A stretch of 64,000 bases of DNA from an uncultured Alphaproteobacteria bacterium (GCA_958431225.1 OY288107.1:558001-622000), one strand, 5' to 3'. Positions 35,943 to 46,383 are shown, numbered from the stretch's first letter. The notes: generated from the letters alone by a model not told the origin. Numbers and translations: made by a program.

Positions 35943-38567
35943 CTGGCGGCGGATGGTGGCTTGGGCGGCGGCTAGGCGGGCAATCGGCACGCGATAGGGC
36001 GAGCACGATACGTAATCTAACCCGCATGCTTCAAAAAAATCCACCGAATCAGGGTCGCCCCCATGCTCACCGCAAATGCCTAATTTGATGTCGGGGCGTT
36101 GGGTGCGTCCTTTATCACACCCCATTTTTACGAGCGCGCCCACGCCTTCAATATCCAACGTCACGAAAGGGTCGCGCGCATAGATGCCCGCATCGGTATA
36201 GGTACGGAGAAATTGCCCGGCATCATCGCGGCTGATGCCGAGGGCGGTTTGGGTCAAATCATTGGTGCCGAAAGAAAAGAATTCCGCCTCTGCCGCGAGC
36301 GCATCGGCGACAAAACACGCGCGGGGTAATTCCACCATCGTCCCCACCATATAGCGCAATTCTTGTGCGCTTTCATGGCGGACGGCTTTGGCAGTCGCGT
36401 CAATGATTTCGCGGCAGATTGTGAATTCGTGGGCGGTGGCGGCTAGGGGAACCATCACCTCAACGTCAATCGGTTTAGCGTTTTTCTTGCCCGCCTCCGC
36501 CGCCGCTTCAAAAATCGCCCGTGCTTGCATCGCGCAAATTTCGGGATAACTAATCGCCAAACGGCACCCGCGATGCCCCAACATCGGATTGAGCTCGCGC
36601 AACTGTGCCGCACGGTCGCGCACATATTCAAATTGCAATCCCGCTTGCTTGGCAATCTCTGCCATCTCCTCAACACTATGGGGCAGGAATTCATGCAGGG
36701 GCGGGTCAAGCAGGCGAATCGTCACCGGCAACCCTGCCATGATGTCAAATAATTCTATGAAATCTTGGCGTTGCATGGGCAGTAATTTATCTAGGGCTTT
36801 TTGGCGTCCGTCCGTATCCTCTGCCAGAATCATCTCGCGCATGGCAGTGATGCGGGTGGCGTCAAAAAACATATGTTCGGTGCGGCAAAGCCCGATGCCT
36901 TCGGCGCCGAACTGCAAGGCGATTTTGGCATCTTGCGGGGTTTCGGCATTGGTGCGAATCTTCATCCGTCGCACCGCATCCGCCCAGCCGATTAACGTGC
37001 CAAAATGCCCGGAAAGTTGCGGTTGCAACGTTGCGACCTCGCCCAAATAGACTTCCCCCGCCGCGCCGTCTAGGGTGATGATGTCGCCTTCGTTGATCTG
37101 TTGGTCGCCGACCTTGATGCGCCCGGCCTCGGCATCAATGACCAAATCGCCGGCACCGCAAATACACGCCCGCCCCATCCCGCGCGCCACCACCGCCGCA
37201 TGGCTAGTCATGCCCCCGCGCGCGGTTAGAATCCCTGCCGCCGCGTGCATGCCGTGAATATCCTCGGGGCTGGTTTCAAGGCGCACGAGGATGACTTTCT
37301 GCCCGGCCATCCCCAATTCTTCTGCCCGATCCGCCGTCAATACCACCTGCCCCGATGCCGCCCCGGGTGAGGCGGGAAGCCCGCGCACGAATAATTGCTT
37401 CTCGCTTTTCGGGTCAAGGGTTGGGTGTAATAATTGGTCTAGCATCAGCGCATCCACGCGCAAAATGGCTTCCTCGCGGCTGATAAGCCCCTCCTCTGCC
37501 ATCTCCACCGCCATGCGCAACGCCGCCGCGCCCGTGCGTTTGCCACTGCGGGTTTGCAACATATAGAGTTTATTTTGCTGAATGGTAAACTCAATATCCT
37601 GCATATCGCGGTAATGCGATTCCAATGTCGCGCGCACAGCAGATAGCGCATTATAAACATCAGGCATGGCATTTTTCATCTCAGCCAAAGGACGCGGGGT
37701 GCGCGTGCCGGCGACGACATCTTCGCCTTGGGCATTGAGCAAAAACTCGCCGTAAAATTCGTTTGCGCCGGTGGAAGGATTGCGGGTAAAGGCGACGCCG
37801 GTGGCGCAATCCGCGCCCATATTGCCGAACACCATGGCTTGGATATTCACCGCCGTCCCCCATTCCGCCGGGATATGATTGAGCCGTCGATAAGTCTCAG
37901 CGCGGGGGTTCATCCAACTGCGGAACACCGCCCCGATTGCCCCCCATAATTGCTCGTTAGGGGTTTCGGGGAAAGGTGCATCGCTTTCCGCCGCCACGAT
38001 GGCGAGATATTGTTCGGTGAGGTTTTGCAAATCTGCGGCGGTGAGGTCGGTATCTTCGCGCACATCGCGCGCGGCTTTCATGTCCTCAAGCGCGTCTTCA
38101 AAAAATCCGTGATCAACCCCTAGCACGACATCGCTATACATCTGAATGAAACGGCGATACGAATCCCAAGCAAAACGCGGCGCGCCTGAACGTTTGGCTA
38201 GTGCCTCCACGCGCGCCGGGTTAAGTCCCAAATTGAGCACTGTGTCCAACATCCCCGGCATAGAATCGCGCGCCCCCGAACGCACCGAAAGCAAAAGCGG
38301 CGCCGAAGCATCACCAAAACCCATCCCCGTTTCTTCTTCAAGGCGGGCGATGGCGGCGGCAATTTGGGCTTCTAATTCCGGGGGGTAGCTGTGGTCGTGG
38401 GCGTAAAACCAAGTGCAGACTTCCGTTGAAAGCGTAAAGCCCGGCGGCACCGGCAAACCAATGCGCCGCATCTCGGCTAGGTTAGCCCCCTTACCCCCAA
38501 GCAAATCACGCGCATCCGCCGCGCCCTCGGTGAGATTCTGCCCGAAACTATAAACCCATTTCGTCAT
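35934..38567 (-). CDS. ppdK: Pyruvate, phosphate dikinase
   Basis: Enzyme of about 877 residues that interconverts pyruvate, ATP and phosphate with PEP, AMP and pyrophosphate. N-terminal ATP-grasp domain (LLGGKGANLAEM near 20-31), a phospho-histidine domain with GGMTSHAAVVARG (the active histidine), and a PEP/pyruvate barrel (GLCRTEHMFF, LRELNPMLGHRGCRL, FFSFGTNDLTQ, GICGEHGGD). The third of three consecutive ATGs (38567) is chosen because GAGGGG lies six bases ahead. It overlaps glyS by 20 bases. Confidence 0.95.
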   Translation of the reverse strand: MTKWVYSFGQNLTEGAADARDLLGGKGANLAEMRRIGLPVPPGFTLSTEVCTWFYAHDHSYPPELEAQIAAAIARLEEETGMGFGDASAPLLLSVRSGARDSMPGMLDTVLNLGLNPARVEALAKRSGAPRFAWDSYRRFIQMYSDVVLGVDHGFFEDALEDMKAARDVREDTDLTAADLQNLTEQYLAIVAAESDAPFPETPNEQLWGAIGAVFRSWMNPRAETYRRLNHIPAEWGTAVNIQAMVFGNMGADCATGVAFTRNPSTGANEFYGEFLLNAQGEDVVAGTRTPRPLAEMKNAMPDVYNALSAVRATLESHYRDMQDIEFTIQQNKLYMLQTRSGKRTGAAALRMAVEMAEEGLISREEAILRVDALMLDQLLHPTLDPKSEKQLFVRGLPASPGAASGQVVLTADRAEELGMAGQKVILVRLETSPEDIHGMHAAAGILTARGGMTSHAAVVARGMGRACICGAGDLVIDAEAGRIKVGDQQINEGDIITLDGAAGEVYLGEVATLQPQLSGHFGTLIGWADAVRRMKIRTNAETPQDAKIALQFGAEGIGLCRTEHMFFDATRITAMREMILAEDTDGRQKALDKLLPMQRQDFIELFDIMAGLPVTIRLLDPPLHEFLPHSVEEMAEIAKQAGLQFEYVRDRAAQLRELNPMLGHRGCRLAISYPEICAMQARAIFEAAAEAGKKNAKPIDVEVMVPLAATAHEFTICREIIDATAKAVRHESAQELRYMVGTMVELPRACFVADALAAEAEFFSFGTNDLTQTALGISRDDAGQFLRTYTDAGIYARDPFVTLDIEGVGALVKMGCDKGRTQRPDIKLGICGEHGGDPDSVDFFEACGLDYVSCSPYRVPIARLAAAQATIRRQKK

Positions 38568-40563
38568 CATCATCCCCCCTCGTGCCGCCTTCAAGTTGCG
38601 AAAAATCGGCGAAATTTAATACCCAATCATCAATTTCTTTGAGCATTGCCAAACGATTATTGCGCCGTTCTGCCACATCATCATTGACCTTGACCGCTTC
38701 AAAAAAAGCATTGATGGGGGCGGTTAGGGTCGGCATGGCGGTGAGCGCATCGGCGGTTTTTATTTTGCTGAAAGCGGTAAAAAGTTTTTCCTCGCTGGCA
38801 TCATGAAAATGCGCGGGGTTTATTTTTTGTGGGGCGTCTAGTTTGCTTTGGGCAAGGATGCTATGCACCCGCCGCCATGCCTGTATGAAATTTTTGCCGT
38901 CATCGGTGTTAAGAAATTGGGCGAGCGCATCAAGGCGTTGCAGCCGTGCCGCCACCTCAAATCCCGCAGATTTATCCGCCCGCAACACATCATGCGCAAA
39001 ACCTTTATCACGGCAATAGACATAGAATCGGTCGGTGAGAAAGGGGAGCAATTCACCTTGTGCCGTGCCCAAAATTGGCGCGAGGTCTAGGTCAAATTTC
39101 TGCTCGTCCATGATGCGGATCACCCCAAGGGCGGCGCGGCGCAAACCGAATGGGTCGCCGGAACCTGTGGGCTTTTTGCCGATGCGAAAGAAACTTTTTA
39201 GCATTTCTAATTTATCGGCGAGCGCCAACACACACCCTAATGGCGATTGCGGGAGCGCATCATCTCTATCCACGGGCTGATAATGTTCGGCGATGGCGGT
39301 GGCTACATCCGCATCCAGTTTTTCGCCACGCGCCAAATGCCCGCCGATGATGCCCTGCAATTTTGGAAATTCGCCCACGGTGCCGGTAACTAAATCGGCT
39401 TTGCACAATTTCGCGGCGGGGGCGGGGGAGGCGACAGATAATTTTTGTGCCAATATTTTGGCTAGTGTGCTGATGCGTTCCACCCTCTCTGCCACCGTGC
39501 CTAGCCCTTCAAAATATACCATCTCATTGAGTTTTTTGGCGTGGGTTGTTAGGGCGATTTTGCTGTCTTGTTCCCATAGGAATTCGGCATCGCTCAACCT
39601 TGCGCGCAATACGCGTTCATTGCCGGCACGGATGACCTTGTCGCGCGCCGTATCCGCCGCCATGTTGCTGATGGTGATGAAGGCGGGGGCTAATTTGCCG
39701 CGTGAATCGACTAGCGCGAAATATTTTTGGTGGTGGCGCATGGATTGAATTAGAATTTCGCGGGGCAGTGCCATGAACCGCTTATCAATCGCCCCCATTA
39801 TTGCGTGGGGGTATTCTACTAGCCCGGTCACCTCATCGAGCAAGCCGTCATCGGCGAGAATTTGATAGCCCGCTTTTTGTGCCAATTTTTCCATCTGTGC
39901 GGTGATAAGCTCGCGCCTTTTGTTGCGGTCGGCAATAACAAAATGCTTTTGTAAATTCGCTTCATAAGTTTTTGCATCTGATAAGGCAATGGCATTTGGG
40001 GCAAGAAAACGATGCCCCTGACTAGTGGCGCCATAGGTGATATGCGCCCCATCTAAATCAAATTCCCCCGCCACCGCTTCGCCATCAAAAATCAGATTGA
40101 TAGCATGCAGCGGGCGCACCCAACGCGCGCGCCCTACCCCCCAACGTTGGCTTTTTGCCCAAGTGAAAGATTCTAAAATGGTGTTAATGATGCTTGGCAG
40201 AATTTTCTTCGTTGCAATAGCGGGTTGGTTGATGCTGGCGAAATAGAATGCGCCTTTATCGGTCTCGCGGGTTTCAAGTACGTCTCGTGCTACGCCTAGC
40301 GATGCGGCAAAACCATCAATCGCCTTGTCATTCGCGCCCACGCGCGGGCCCCGCTTTTCTATATTCTGTGCTTCTTGTTGTGCGCACACATCGGCAATCG
40401 CCACCGCCAACCGCCTTGGGCTGGATAGGGTTTTGGGCGTATCGCCGCCGAGATTATGTTCTGCCAATGCCTCGCGCAACATTTTGGCTAGGCGCACCTC
40501 CGCCCCTGCTTGCATCCGTGCCGGGATTTCTTCAACTATCAATTCTAGAAATAATTCAGCCAT
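38548..40563 (-). CDS. glyS: Glycyl-tRNA synthetase beta subunit
   Basis: Protein of about 671 residues, the tRNA-binding subunit of the two-subunit (alpha2beta2) glycyl-tRNA synthetase. Start [18 protein letters not shown] is typical. [24 protein letters not shown] and [29 protein letters not shown] and FGLRRAALG are family motifs. The start at 40563 overlaps the glyQ end by eight bases. Confidence 0.95.
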   Translation of the reverse strand: MAELFLELIVEEIPARMQAGAEVRLAKMLREALAEHNLGGDTPKTLSSPRRLAVAIADVCAQQEAQNIEKRGPRVGANDKAIDGFAASLGVARDVLETRETDKGAFYFASINQPAIATKKILPSIINTILESFTWAKSQRWGVGRARWVRPLHAINLIFDGEAVAGEFDLDGAHITYGATSQGHRFLAPNAIALSDAKTYEANLQKHFVIADRNKRRELITAQMEKLAQKAGYQILADDGLLDEVTGLVEYPHAIMGAIDKRFMALPREILIQSMRHHQKYFALVDSRGKLAPAFITISNMAADTARDKVIRAGNERVLRARLSDAEFLWEQDSKIALTTHAKKLNEMVYFEGLGTVAERVERISTLAKILAQKLSVASPAPAAKLCKADLVTGTVGEFPKLQGIIGGHLARGEKLDADVATAIAEHYQPVDRDDALPQSPLGCVLALADKLEMLKSFFRIGKKPTGSGDPFGLRRAALGVIRIMDEQKFDLDLAPILGTAQGELLPFLTDRFYVYCRDKGFAHDVLRADKSAGFEVAARLQRLDALAQFLNTDDGKNFIQAWRRVHSILAQSKLDAPQKINPAHFHDASEEKLFTAFSKIKTADALTAMPTLTAPINAFFEAVKVNDDVAERRNNRLAMLKEIDDWVLNFADFSQLEGGTRGDDDDEMGL

Positions 40564-41458
40564 GCTTGCCCCCGACCCATGCCGCACAACACCCTACCGC
40601 CAACGCCCGCACGCGTGCGATAAATTGCTCGCGCTCTTTGACGGCAATCGCCCCCCGCGCATCCAACAAATTAAAAATATGGCTCGCTTTCATGCATTGG
40701 TCGTAAGCCGGTAAGGGTAGCGGTGCATCCTTCGCTAGCAGATTTTGACACGCGGTTTCGGCATCGGCGAAATGCTGAAACAACACGGCGACATCGGCGC
40801 GTTCAAAATTATAGGCGGAAAATTCGCGCTCGGCTTGCAGGAAAATATCGCCATAGCATTTGCCCCCAGCATCCTTATCCACGCCATCCCAATCCAAATC
40901 ATAAACATTATCCACGCCTTGAATAAACATCGCCAGCCGTTCCAGCCCATAGGTCAGTTCCACCGGCACCGGGTGGCATTCTATCCCGCCCACTTGTTGA
41001 AAATAGGTGAATTGCGTGATTTCCATACCATCGCACCACACTTCCCAACCTAGCCCCGCCGCGCCCAAAGTCGGCGATTCCCAATCATCTTCAACAAAGC
41101 GCATATCGTGTTTAAGCGGGTCTAAACCGATAGCGCGCAATGAACCCAAATATAAATCTTGGCTATTTTCCGGGGATGGTTTCAAAATCACTTGGAATTG
41201 ATAGTAATGTTGCAGGCGATTCGGGTTCGCACCATACCGCCCATCGCTAGGACGGCGCGACGGTTGCACATACGCCGCCCGCCACACCGCATCAGGGCCC
41301 AATGCGCGCAAAGTCGTTGCCGGATGAAACGTCCCCGCCCCCACCTCCATATCATAGGGCTGCAACAACACACAGCCTTGCCCCGCCCAGTATTGTTGCA
41401 GACGCAGAATTAACTGCTGAAAACTCTGCTGAGAATTCGGGGGGTTCTTCTTGGTCAT
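40556..41458 (-). CDS. glyQ: Glycyl-tRNA synthetase alpha subunit
   Basis: Catalytic alpha subunit of about 300 residues. Motifs are [68 protein letters not shown] and [17 protein letters not shown]. The ATG at 41458 starts MTKKNPPN; the ORF extends seven codons upstream to a TTG. It is six bases after the small membrane protein gene. Confidence 0.96.
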   Translation of the reverse strand: MTKKNPPNSQQSFQQLILRLQQYWAGQGCVLLQPYDMEVGAGTFHPATTLRALGPDAVWRAAYVQPSRRPSDGRYGANPNRLQHYYQFQVILKPSPENSQDLYLGSLRAIGLDPLKHDMRFVEDDWESPTLGAAGLGWEVWCDGMEITQFTYFQQVGGIECHPVPVELTYGLERLAMFIQGVDNVYDLDWDGVDKDAGGKCYGDIFLQAEREFSAYNFERADVAVLFQHFADAETACQNLLAKDAPLPLPAYDQCMKASHIFNLLDARGAIAVKEREQFIARVRALAVGCCAAWVGGKHG

Positions 41459-41463
41459 GTTCT

Positions 41464-41667
41464 TTATTCCACCGGACAATCAGGGCGCGCACAAGCCCGT
41501 GCTACCCACGCACCACAAGTGGCACAGGATACCATATCTAACGGCTTACTTTTAGGTGCGCGCTTGGGTTTTGCGCCCCCATGTTGGCGGCGGTCTAATA
41601 GCCGAAACCCCAGCCAAACCCCGCCAACGACCACCGCCAATAATAGCAATTTTGGCAGACTCAACAT
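41464..41667 (-). CDS. Small membrane protein with CxxC motif (PP0621-like)
   Basis: Protein of about 67 residues: one N-terminal helix ([18 protein letters not shown]), a basic middle and a C-terminal CATCGAWV...CARPDCP cluster that could bind zinc. It resembles the PP0621 family of small membrane proteins. The start may instead be 12 bases upstream (41679), which overlaps the S49 peptidase end. Confidence 0.6.
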   Translation of the reverse strand: MLSLPKLLLLAVVVGGVWLGFRLLDRRQHGGAKPKRAPKSKPLDMVSCATCGAWVARACARPDCPVE

Positions 41668-41668
41668 C

Positions 41669-42523
41669 TTAAAGCCCATAGCGCATTTTTTCCAAACGCT
41701 CCTCTAATTTTAACATCAGCGTGTCAATAATCTGCGCGCTGGCATCAGTGCCTAAGGCATCCACGCCCGGCTGATTGGTGCGAAAACCAAACATTGATTT
41801 ACGCGCCGATAGCAAACGCAACTGCACCTTATCGCCAAATTGTTCTTCTAGCACCGGGCGAATTTCGCCGATGCGATCAACTAAGCCTAGCTCCAACGCT
41901 TTTTGTCCCGTCCAGAATGCGCCGGAAAATATATCACTATCCGCGCCCTTTAACCGCGAGCCGCGGCGCGATTTTACTAGTGCGATAAATTGGCTATGAA
42001 TGTCGTCTTGTAAAGCGCGTAAATGTGCCACGTCATCGGCGTTTTCGGCTTGGAATGGGTCTAGCATGGCTTTTTGGTTGCCGGCGGTATAAAGGCGGCG
42101 GTCTATGCCCAATTTTTCGATGGCGCGGTCAAAGCCAAAGCCCGACGACACCACGCCGATAGAGCCAATAATAGACGCCCCATGCGCGATAATTTGGTCG
42201 CCGGCACATGCTAGCCAATAGCCCCCGGATGCGGCGATATCTTCAACGAAACTGATGACGGGTAGGTCGTTTTTGCGCGATAGCTCGCGGATACGGCTGG
42301 CAATCATTGCCGATTGCACGGGCGAACCGCCGGGGGAATTGATGAGCAACGCCACCGCTTTGGCACGGCGCATGGTGAAGGCTTGGTCTAACAGGCGCGA
42401 TAGCATCTGTAGATTAAGCCCCCCACGGCGCATCCCCCCTGAAGATGCCAAAATGATGCCGTTCAGTGGAATCACCGGAACCACTGGTGCTTTGGTTTTG
42501 AATATTGAGCCTAAAATCTTCAT
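41669..42523 (-). CDS. S49 family peptidase (SppA/SohB-like)
   Basis: Serine peptidase of 284 residues. VVPVIPLNGII, then INSPGGSPVQSA, EDIAASGGYWLACAGD (catalytic lysine not in this segment; the fold is crotonase-like) and GSIGVV with the likely nucleophile serine. This is the short, single-domain SppA type of about 280-330 residues. Such proteins degrade signal peptides left in the membrane. An N-terminal membrane anchor is not obvious. Confidence 0.85.
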   Translation of the reverse strand: MKILGSIFKTKAPVVPVIPLNGIILASSGGMRRGGLNLQMLSRLLDQAFTMRRAKAVALLINSPGGSPVQSAMIASRIRELSRKNDLPVISFVEDIAASGGYWLACAGDQIIAHGASIIGSIGVVSSGFGFDRAIEKLGIDRRLYTAGNQKAMLDPFQAENADDVAHLRALQDDIHSQFIALVKSRRGSRLKGADSDIFSGAFWTGQKALELGLVDRIGEIRPVLEEQFGDKVQLRLLSARKSMFGFRTNQPGVDALGTDASAQIIDTLMLKLEERLEKMRYGL

Positions 42524-42563
42524 CCTCTATCCATACAATTTGCAACCTAGATTGGCAAGCCTC

Positions 42564-43313
42564 TTAACCCGCATTAGGCGACGCATATTTACGTCCGGGA
42601 ACGTTTAAATCTAACCCCGCGCCGTCATGGGCGATAGCGGTGTATTCTGCGCTATCCATAATGAGAGGCGGGAGTAGGGTTGGCGCGCCTGCCATAGTTT
42701 TGCGCGCACGTAATAGAATCCGATGCGCTGGGCGGTCTGGTTTGGCGTGGATGGGTTTAATAACCACCTCCCCCATGGCGCAGGCGGTTAGTGCTGTTAG
42801 GAGGCGGTCAAGATGGTCGGCGCGGCTAATCAGCGTCAGCACCCCCCGCCTAGGCAATGCCGCCGCCCCATAACGCACCCAAGGTAGAGCAAAATCCGCC
42901 GCCATAGATTGCCGTTTATGCGCGTGGGGGGAAAGGCTGGATTGCGGGTCGTTGAAGGGCGGATTCATGACGACATGCTCCCATACCTCGTCCTCAGCAA
43001 AACCTTGCATAATGTCGCGCGCCATCAATGTGACGCGCGCACCAAAGCCGTTTTCTTCCATATTGCGCGCAGCGAGTGCCAGCATTTCCGCATCATTATC
43101 CAGTGCCGTTAAGCGCGCAGATTTCAATCGCTGTGCCAAAATCAGCATCACCGCCCCTGCGCCTGTGCCAAGTTCTAACACCGAACGCGCCTCCACCGGC
43201 ACCGCCGCACCGAGCATCACCGCATCGCTAGTCGCACGGAATCCCTCGGCGGGTTGCGTCAGCCATAGGCGCCCATCATACCACGGCGCGCGGGTCTCAA
43301 TGCTAGTCGTCAT
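42564..43313 (-). CDS. TrmN6-like methyltransferase
   Basis: Methyltransferase of 249 residues. AdoMet motif VLELGTGAGAVMLIL (near 46-60) and catalytic MNPPFNDP (near 118-125), as in TrmN6, which makes m6A37 in tRNA-Val. The N-terminus has TQPAEGFRATSDAVMLGAAVP, a family hallmark. Start 43313 overlaps the DUF2007 gene by 11 bases. The exact target base is inferred. Confidence 0.85.
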   Translation of the reverse strand: MTTSIETRAPWYDGRLWLTQPAEGFRATSDAVMLGAAVPVEARSVLELGTGAGAVMLILAQRLKSARLTALDNDAEMLALAARNMEENGFGARVTLMARDIMQGFAEDEVWEHVVMNPPFNDPQSSLSPHAHKRQSMAADFALPWVRYGAAALPRRGVLTLISRADHLDRLLTALTACAMGEVVIKPIHAKPDRPAHRILLRARKTMAGAPTLLPPLIMDSAEYTAIAHDGAGLDLNVPGRKYASPNAG

Positions 43314-43521
43314 AATACTGCCCCGCCTCGGTGAGCACCCGCTTGGCTTGGGCGACATCCTCACCCGCCACCATAATCCGCATAGGAACCAGATGCCCCG
43401 CCCCAATCATCAAATCCGCCATGTGCCGATCATGCACAGCATAATGCACCCCCGCCCCTTTGAGCAAAGATTCCAAATACGTCAAACGCACCGGGTCCGT
43501 GATGGATAGTAGAAGTTTCAT
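43303..43521 (-). CDS. DUF2007 family protein
   Basis: Protein of about 72 residues: MKLLLSITDPVRLTYLESLLKG...MADLMIG...PMRIMVAGEDVAQAKRVL. This ferredoxin-like small domain is called a putative signal-transducing protein (DUF2007). It usually sits next to the TrmN6-like gene and the polyprenyl synthase gene in alphaproteobacteria, as here. Confidence 0.8.
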   Translation of the reverse strand: MKLLLSITDPVRLTYLESLLKGAGVHYAVHDRHMADLMIGAGHLVPMRIMVAGEDVAQAKRVLTEAGQYYDD

Positions 43522-43604
43522 AGCACCATAATCTAGCAAAATTCTGCGCGAAACCCGAATGGAAATTCTTGACTTATGGGCTTAAAAAAGCAAATTGTAC
43601 CTTT

Positions 43605-44636
43605 ATGAGTGCCGCCAATCCATCCGAACATAGAGGGCTTGATGCGCTTATCGCCGCGACGCAAGGGGCGATGGGGGATTGTAATGCGATTATCCTTGCG
43701 CGCACGCAAAGCGAGATTGATTTGATTCCTGCGTTGGCGGGGCATCTGATTGCTGGGGGGGGGAAGCGGATGCGTCCTATGCTGACTTTGGCGGGGGCGT
43801 TGCTGGCAGGGGCTGACATCAATAGCGATGCTGGGCAGATGCAGAATGCCGCGAAATTGGCGGCGGCGGTGGAATTTATCCATACCGCGACTTTATTGCA
43901 TGATGATGTGATTGATGCGTCCGAATTGCGGCGGGGCAACAAAACCGCGAGCGCAATCTGGGGGAATGAGGCGAGCGTTTTGGTGGGGGATTTTCTCTTT
44001 GCGCGGGCGTTTGAATTGATGGTGGAAACCGGAAAAATTGCGGTATTGGGGCGTCTAGCAAAAGCGGCGGCGCGCATCACCGAGGGCGAGATTAGCCAAA
44101 TGCTATTGGCCGGCAACCCCGCCGCGAGCGTGGAAGATTACACCCGCATCATCACCGCCAAAACCGCCGAGTTATTCGCCGCCGCCGCCACAAGCGGTGT
44201 CATGGTAGCAGGGGGGGACGACGCGCTGGCAGAGGCGATGGAAGATTACGGCATGGCGCTAGGGGTGGCGTTTCAGATCGCCGATGATGCGCTAGATTAT
44301 GCCGCCACGAGCGATGCTATCGGCAAAGAAATTGGCGATGATTTTCGGGAAGGCAAAATTACCCTGCCGGTGATTTTGGCGTGGCAAGATGGCGATGCCA
44401 TTGAGCGCGAATTCTGGCAAAAATGTTTGGGGGGGGACATCGGCGGGGGGGATTTAGACAAAGCACTAGATTTGATAAAAAAACACAACACCATAACGCG
44501 CGCGTTAGACGAGGCGCGGAAACACGCCGAAAAAGCGGCGGCAATTATTGAAAAAACCGAAATAGCCCCCGAGGCGCAAAAAATAAGCACGGCACTCATT
44601 GAAGCGGCGCGTTTCGCCGCTATGCGTGGGGTTTAG
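43605..44636 (+). CDS. ispB: Polyprenyl (octaprenyl/decaprenyl) diphosphate synthase
   Basis: Prenyltransferase of about 343 residues that makes the side chain of ubiquinone. First aspartate-rich motif LLHDDVIDASELRRG, second FQIADDALDYAA, and GGGKRMRPML. The ORF continues upstream but MSAANPSE at 43605 is the likely start. Its stop overlaps the convergent stop at 44633 by four bases. Chain length cannot be read from the sequence. This is the last housekeeping gene before the phage-like block. Confidence 0.9.
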   Translation: MSAANPSEHRGLDALIAATQGAMGDCNAIILARTQSEIDLIPALAGHLIAGGGKRMRPMLTLAGALLAGADINSDAGQMQNAAKLAAAVEFIHTATLLHDDVIDASELRRGNKTASAIWGNEASVLVGDFLFARAFELMVETGKIAVLGRLAKAAARITEGEISQMLLAGNPAASVEDYTRIITAKTAELFAAAATSGVMVAGGDDALAEAMEDYGMALGVAFQIADDALDYAATSDAIGKEIGDDFREGKITLPVILAWQDGDAIEREFWQKCLGGDIGGGDLDKALDLIKKHNTITRALDEARKHAEKAAAIIEKTEIAPEAQKISTALIEAARFAAMRGV

Positions 44637-45223
44637 GCGCGTTTTTTGGGCTTTGCGGTTTTTGGTTTGGGGGTTGAGATGCCCTTCTTTTTGAGCCAGT
44701 GATTGCGGATGGCTACCCACATAACCTGTAGCGGAAATTCAATGGGGTCGCCTTTTTCATAGACGTAGAGTTCAATGCGCTCTCTTTCGTCTGGGTCTAG
44801 GTCGTCCATGAATTCGCTTAAAGTGTAGGAACGGCAGGCTTCTTGGATTTGATAGGCATTTGCGCCCTCAGAAAACACCACCTTACCTGCATATTTTTTG
44901 ACCAGTTTTTCGCCTTTGATGGCATCAAATATCTCATGCCCATAATCGGTTAGTTGGATGGGGCTTTTTGCACCAACAGGGATATTTCCATTGGCTATAA
45001 GAATATCCAACCGCCCGTCAATTTTGGCAATGCGGGCGTCAATTTTGGAGATGTCTTGTTTAATTATTTTGATGTCATCCTTGATGGCTGGGATTTCTTC
45101 CACCTGCGCCTGCATACGAGTCCATTTAGCCACTATAACGCACAGGGCAAAAGCCCCTAGCAAGGCGGCTACTACCCAATCGCCCGAATCCAAAGCGGAT
45201 ATAAAAGATGTTATGTAACTCAT
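44633..45223 (-). CDS. Membrane-anchored coiled-coil protein, paralog A
   Basis: Protein of about 196 residues. One helix at about 15-35 (VVAALLGAFALCVIVAKW), then a coiled coil (about 40-75, IPAIKDDIKIIKQDISKIDARI), then a conserved domain (LTDYGHEIFDAIKGEKLVKKYAGKV; NAYQIQEACRSY; EFMDDLDPDERERIELY; DPIEFPLQVMW). A basic tail ends TAKPKKRA. Ribosome binding site AGGAG precedes two ATGs; the second is used. No family recognised. It is a close paralog of the gene at 45328. Confidence 0.75.
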   Translation of the reverse strand: MSYITSFISALDSGDWVVAALLGAFALCVIVAKWTRMQAQVEEIPAIKDDIKIIKQDISKIDARIAKIDGRLDILIANGNIPVGAKSPIQLTDYGHEIFDAIKGEKLVKKYAGKVVFSEGANAYQIQEACRSYTLSEFMDDLDPDERERIELYVYEKGDPIEFPLQVMWVAIRNHWLKKKGISTPKPKTAKPKKRA

Positions 45224-45327
45224 CATTTTTCTCCTTCATACTAATATAGTATGGAATTTCCACACATGCAACCCTCACCCCTCCACAAGCTCAAAATGCA
45301 GGACAAAGACGGGGGGTTAGGGGCGGT

Positions 45328-45897
45328 TTATGCGTCCTCTGAGGCGTGATTATTGACATCATCGGTTGGTATGTTCTTTTCTTTCAACCAATGGTCGCGC
45401 ATTGATATCCACATGACACGCAACGGAAATTCTATCGGGTCGCCCGTGTTATAGGCGTAGAGTTCAATGCGTTCTCTTTCGTCTGGGTCTAGGTCATCCA
45501 TGAACTCCGTCAAAGCGTAAGAACGGCAAGCTTCTTGGATTTGATATGCGTTTAGGTTCTCTGGAAATTCAACCTTGCTGGCATATTTTTTTACCAGTTT
45601 TGCGCCTTCAATGGCATCAAATATCTCACGCCCATAATCGCTTAGACGGATGGGGCTTTGGGATGCATCAGGGGTCTCTTTGTCTCGCATAAAGGCTAAC
45701 AAACTCCCTTTTATTTCGGCGACATCTTTTTTAATTATGGTGATGTCATTCTTAATGCTAGGAATTTCTTCTACCTGCGTATTTATGTGCTTGTATTTCG
45801 CTGAAGCTTTCCAAACTAAAATCATGCAAATGAGGGTAGTGGCAATCCACCCCCCTGCATTGAATGCATTACCAAAATATGTTAATATGGCTGGCAT
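45328..45897 (-). CDS. Membrane-anchored coiled-coil protein, paralog B
   Basis: Protein of 189 residues laid out like the gene at 44633: helix at about 15-30 (WIATTLICMILVWKAS), coiled coil with IPSIKNDITIIKKDVAEIK, then the same C-terminal domain (SDYGREIFDAIEGAKLVKKYA; NAYQIQEACRSY; EFMDDLDPDERERIELY; DPIEFPLRVMW). The domains are very similar, the membrane parts less so. It sits beside the endolysin and holin genes, so a role in lysis or exclusion is possible, but there is no direct evidence. Ribosome binding site GGAG precedes the ATG. Confidence 0.75.
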   Translation of the reverse strand: MPAILTYFGNAFNAGGWIATTLICMILVWKASAKYKHINTQVEEIPSIKNDITIIKKDVAEIKGSLLAFMRDKETPDASQSPIRLSDYGREIFDAIEGAKLVKKYASKVEFPENLNAYQIQEACRSYALTEFMDDLDPDERERIELYAYNTGDPIEFPLRVMWISMRDHWLKEKNIPTDDVNNHASEDA

Positions 45898-45999
45898 TTT
45901 TTCTCCATAGTTTTAATTTCAAAGACACCCCCACCTTATCCCCCCTTTACACATAAAACAACCCCTTTTCCCTTTTTCCACAGTTTTTGGCTTCCGCCC

Positions 46000-46383
46000 T
46001 CACTCATCCACGAGTTCAAAATGTGGGATGTCTTCGAAGTTTTTCCATGTTCCGCCCCATTCTATTTTTATGTTTTGGTTTTGGGCGGCTTGGTAGAATG
46101 CTGTTGCTATTTCTAGGGCTAATGTTCGGTCGAATCTCCCCTTTCCTGTTTTTGGGTCTATTGGGGCTATGTCTATTGCGTTTCCGCTTAGGTGGCGGGA
46201 ATTTAATGTTTTGGATTTGCCTTTTTTTACTAGTTCTTTTTGTTCTTTTATGGTTCTTTTTCCGCTTATTATTGCGAAGTCTATTCTTGTTATTTTTAGG
46301 GCTTCTTTTGCTATATTTTTTAGGCTTGGGTTCACCTCGCTTAAAAATTTCTCGCTGCGTTTGCTGAAGTAGAATTGGGTCAT
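46000..46383 (-). CDS. Endolysin, M15-family peptidase
   Basis: Protein of 127 residues of the D-Ala-D-Ala carboxypeptidase / L-Ala-D-Glu peptidase (M15) group. Zinc ligands are in SRHLSGNAIDIAP (H64, D71) and PHFEL (H121). SGKRTIKEQKELVKKG is a family segment. No signal peptide, so a holin would be needed for release. Its ATG overlaps the stop of the DUF6127 gene (ATGA). Confidence 0.88.
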   Translation of the reverse strand: MTQFYFSKRSEKFLSEVNPSLKNIAKEALKITRIDFAIISGKRTIKEQKELVKKGKSKTLNSRHLSGNAIDIAPIDPKTGKGRFDRTLALEIATAFYQAAQNQNIKIEWGGTWKNFEDIPHFELVDE

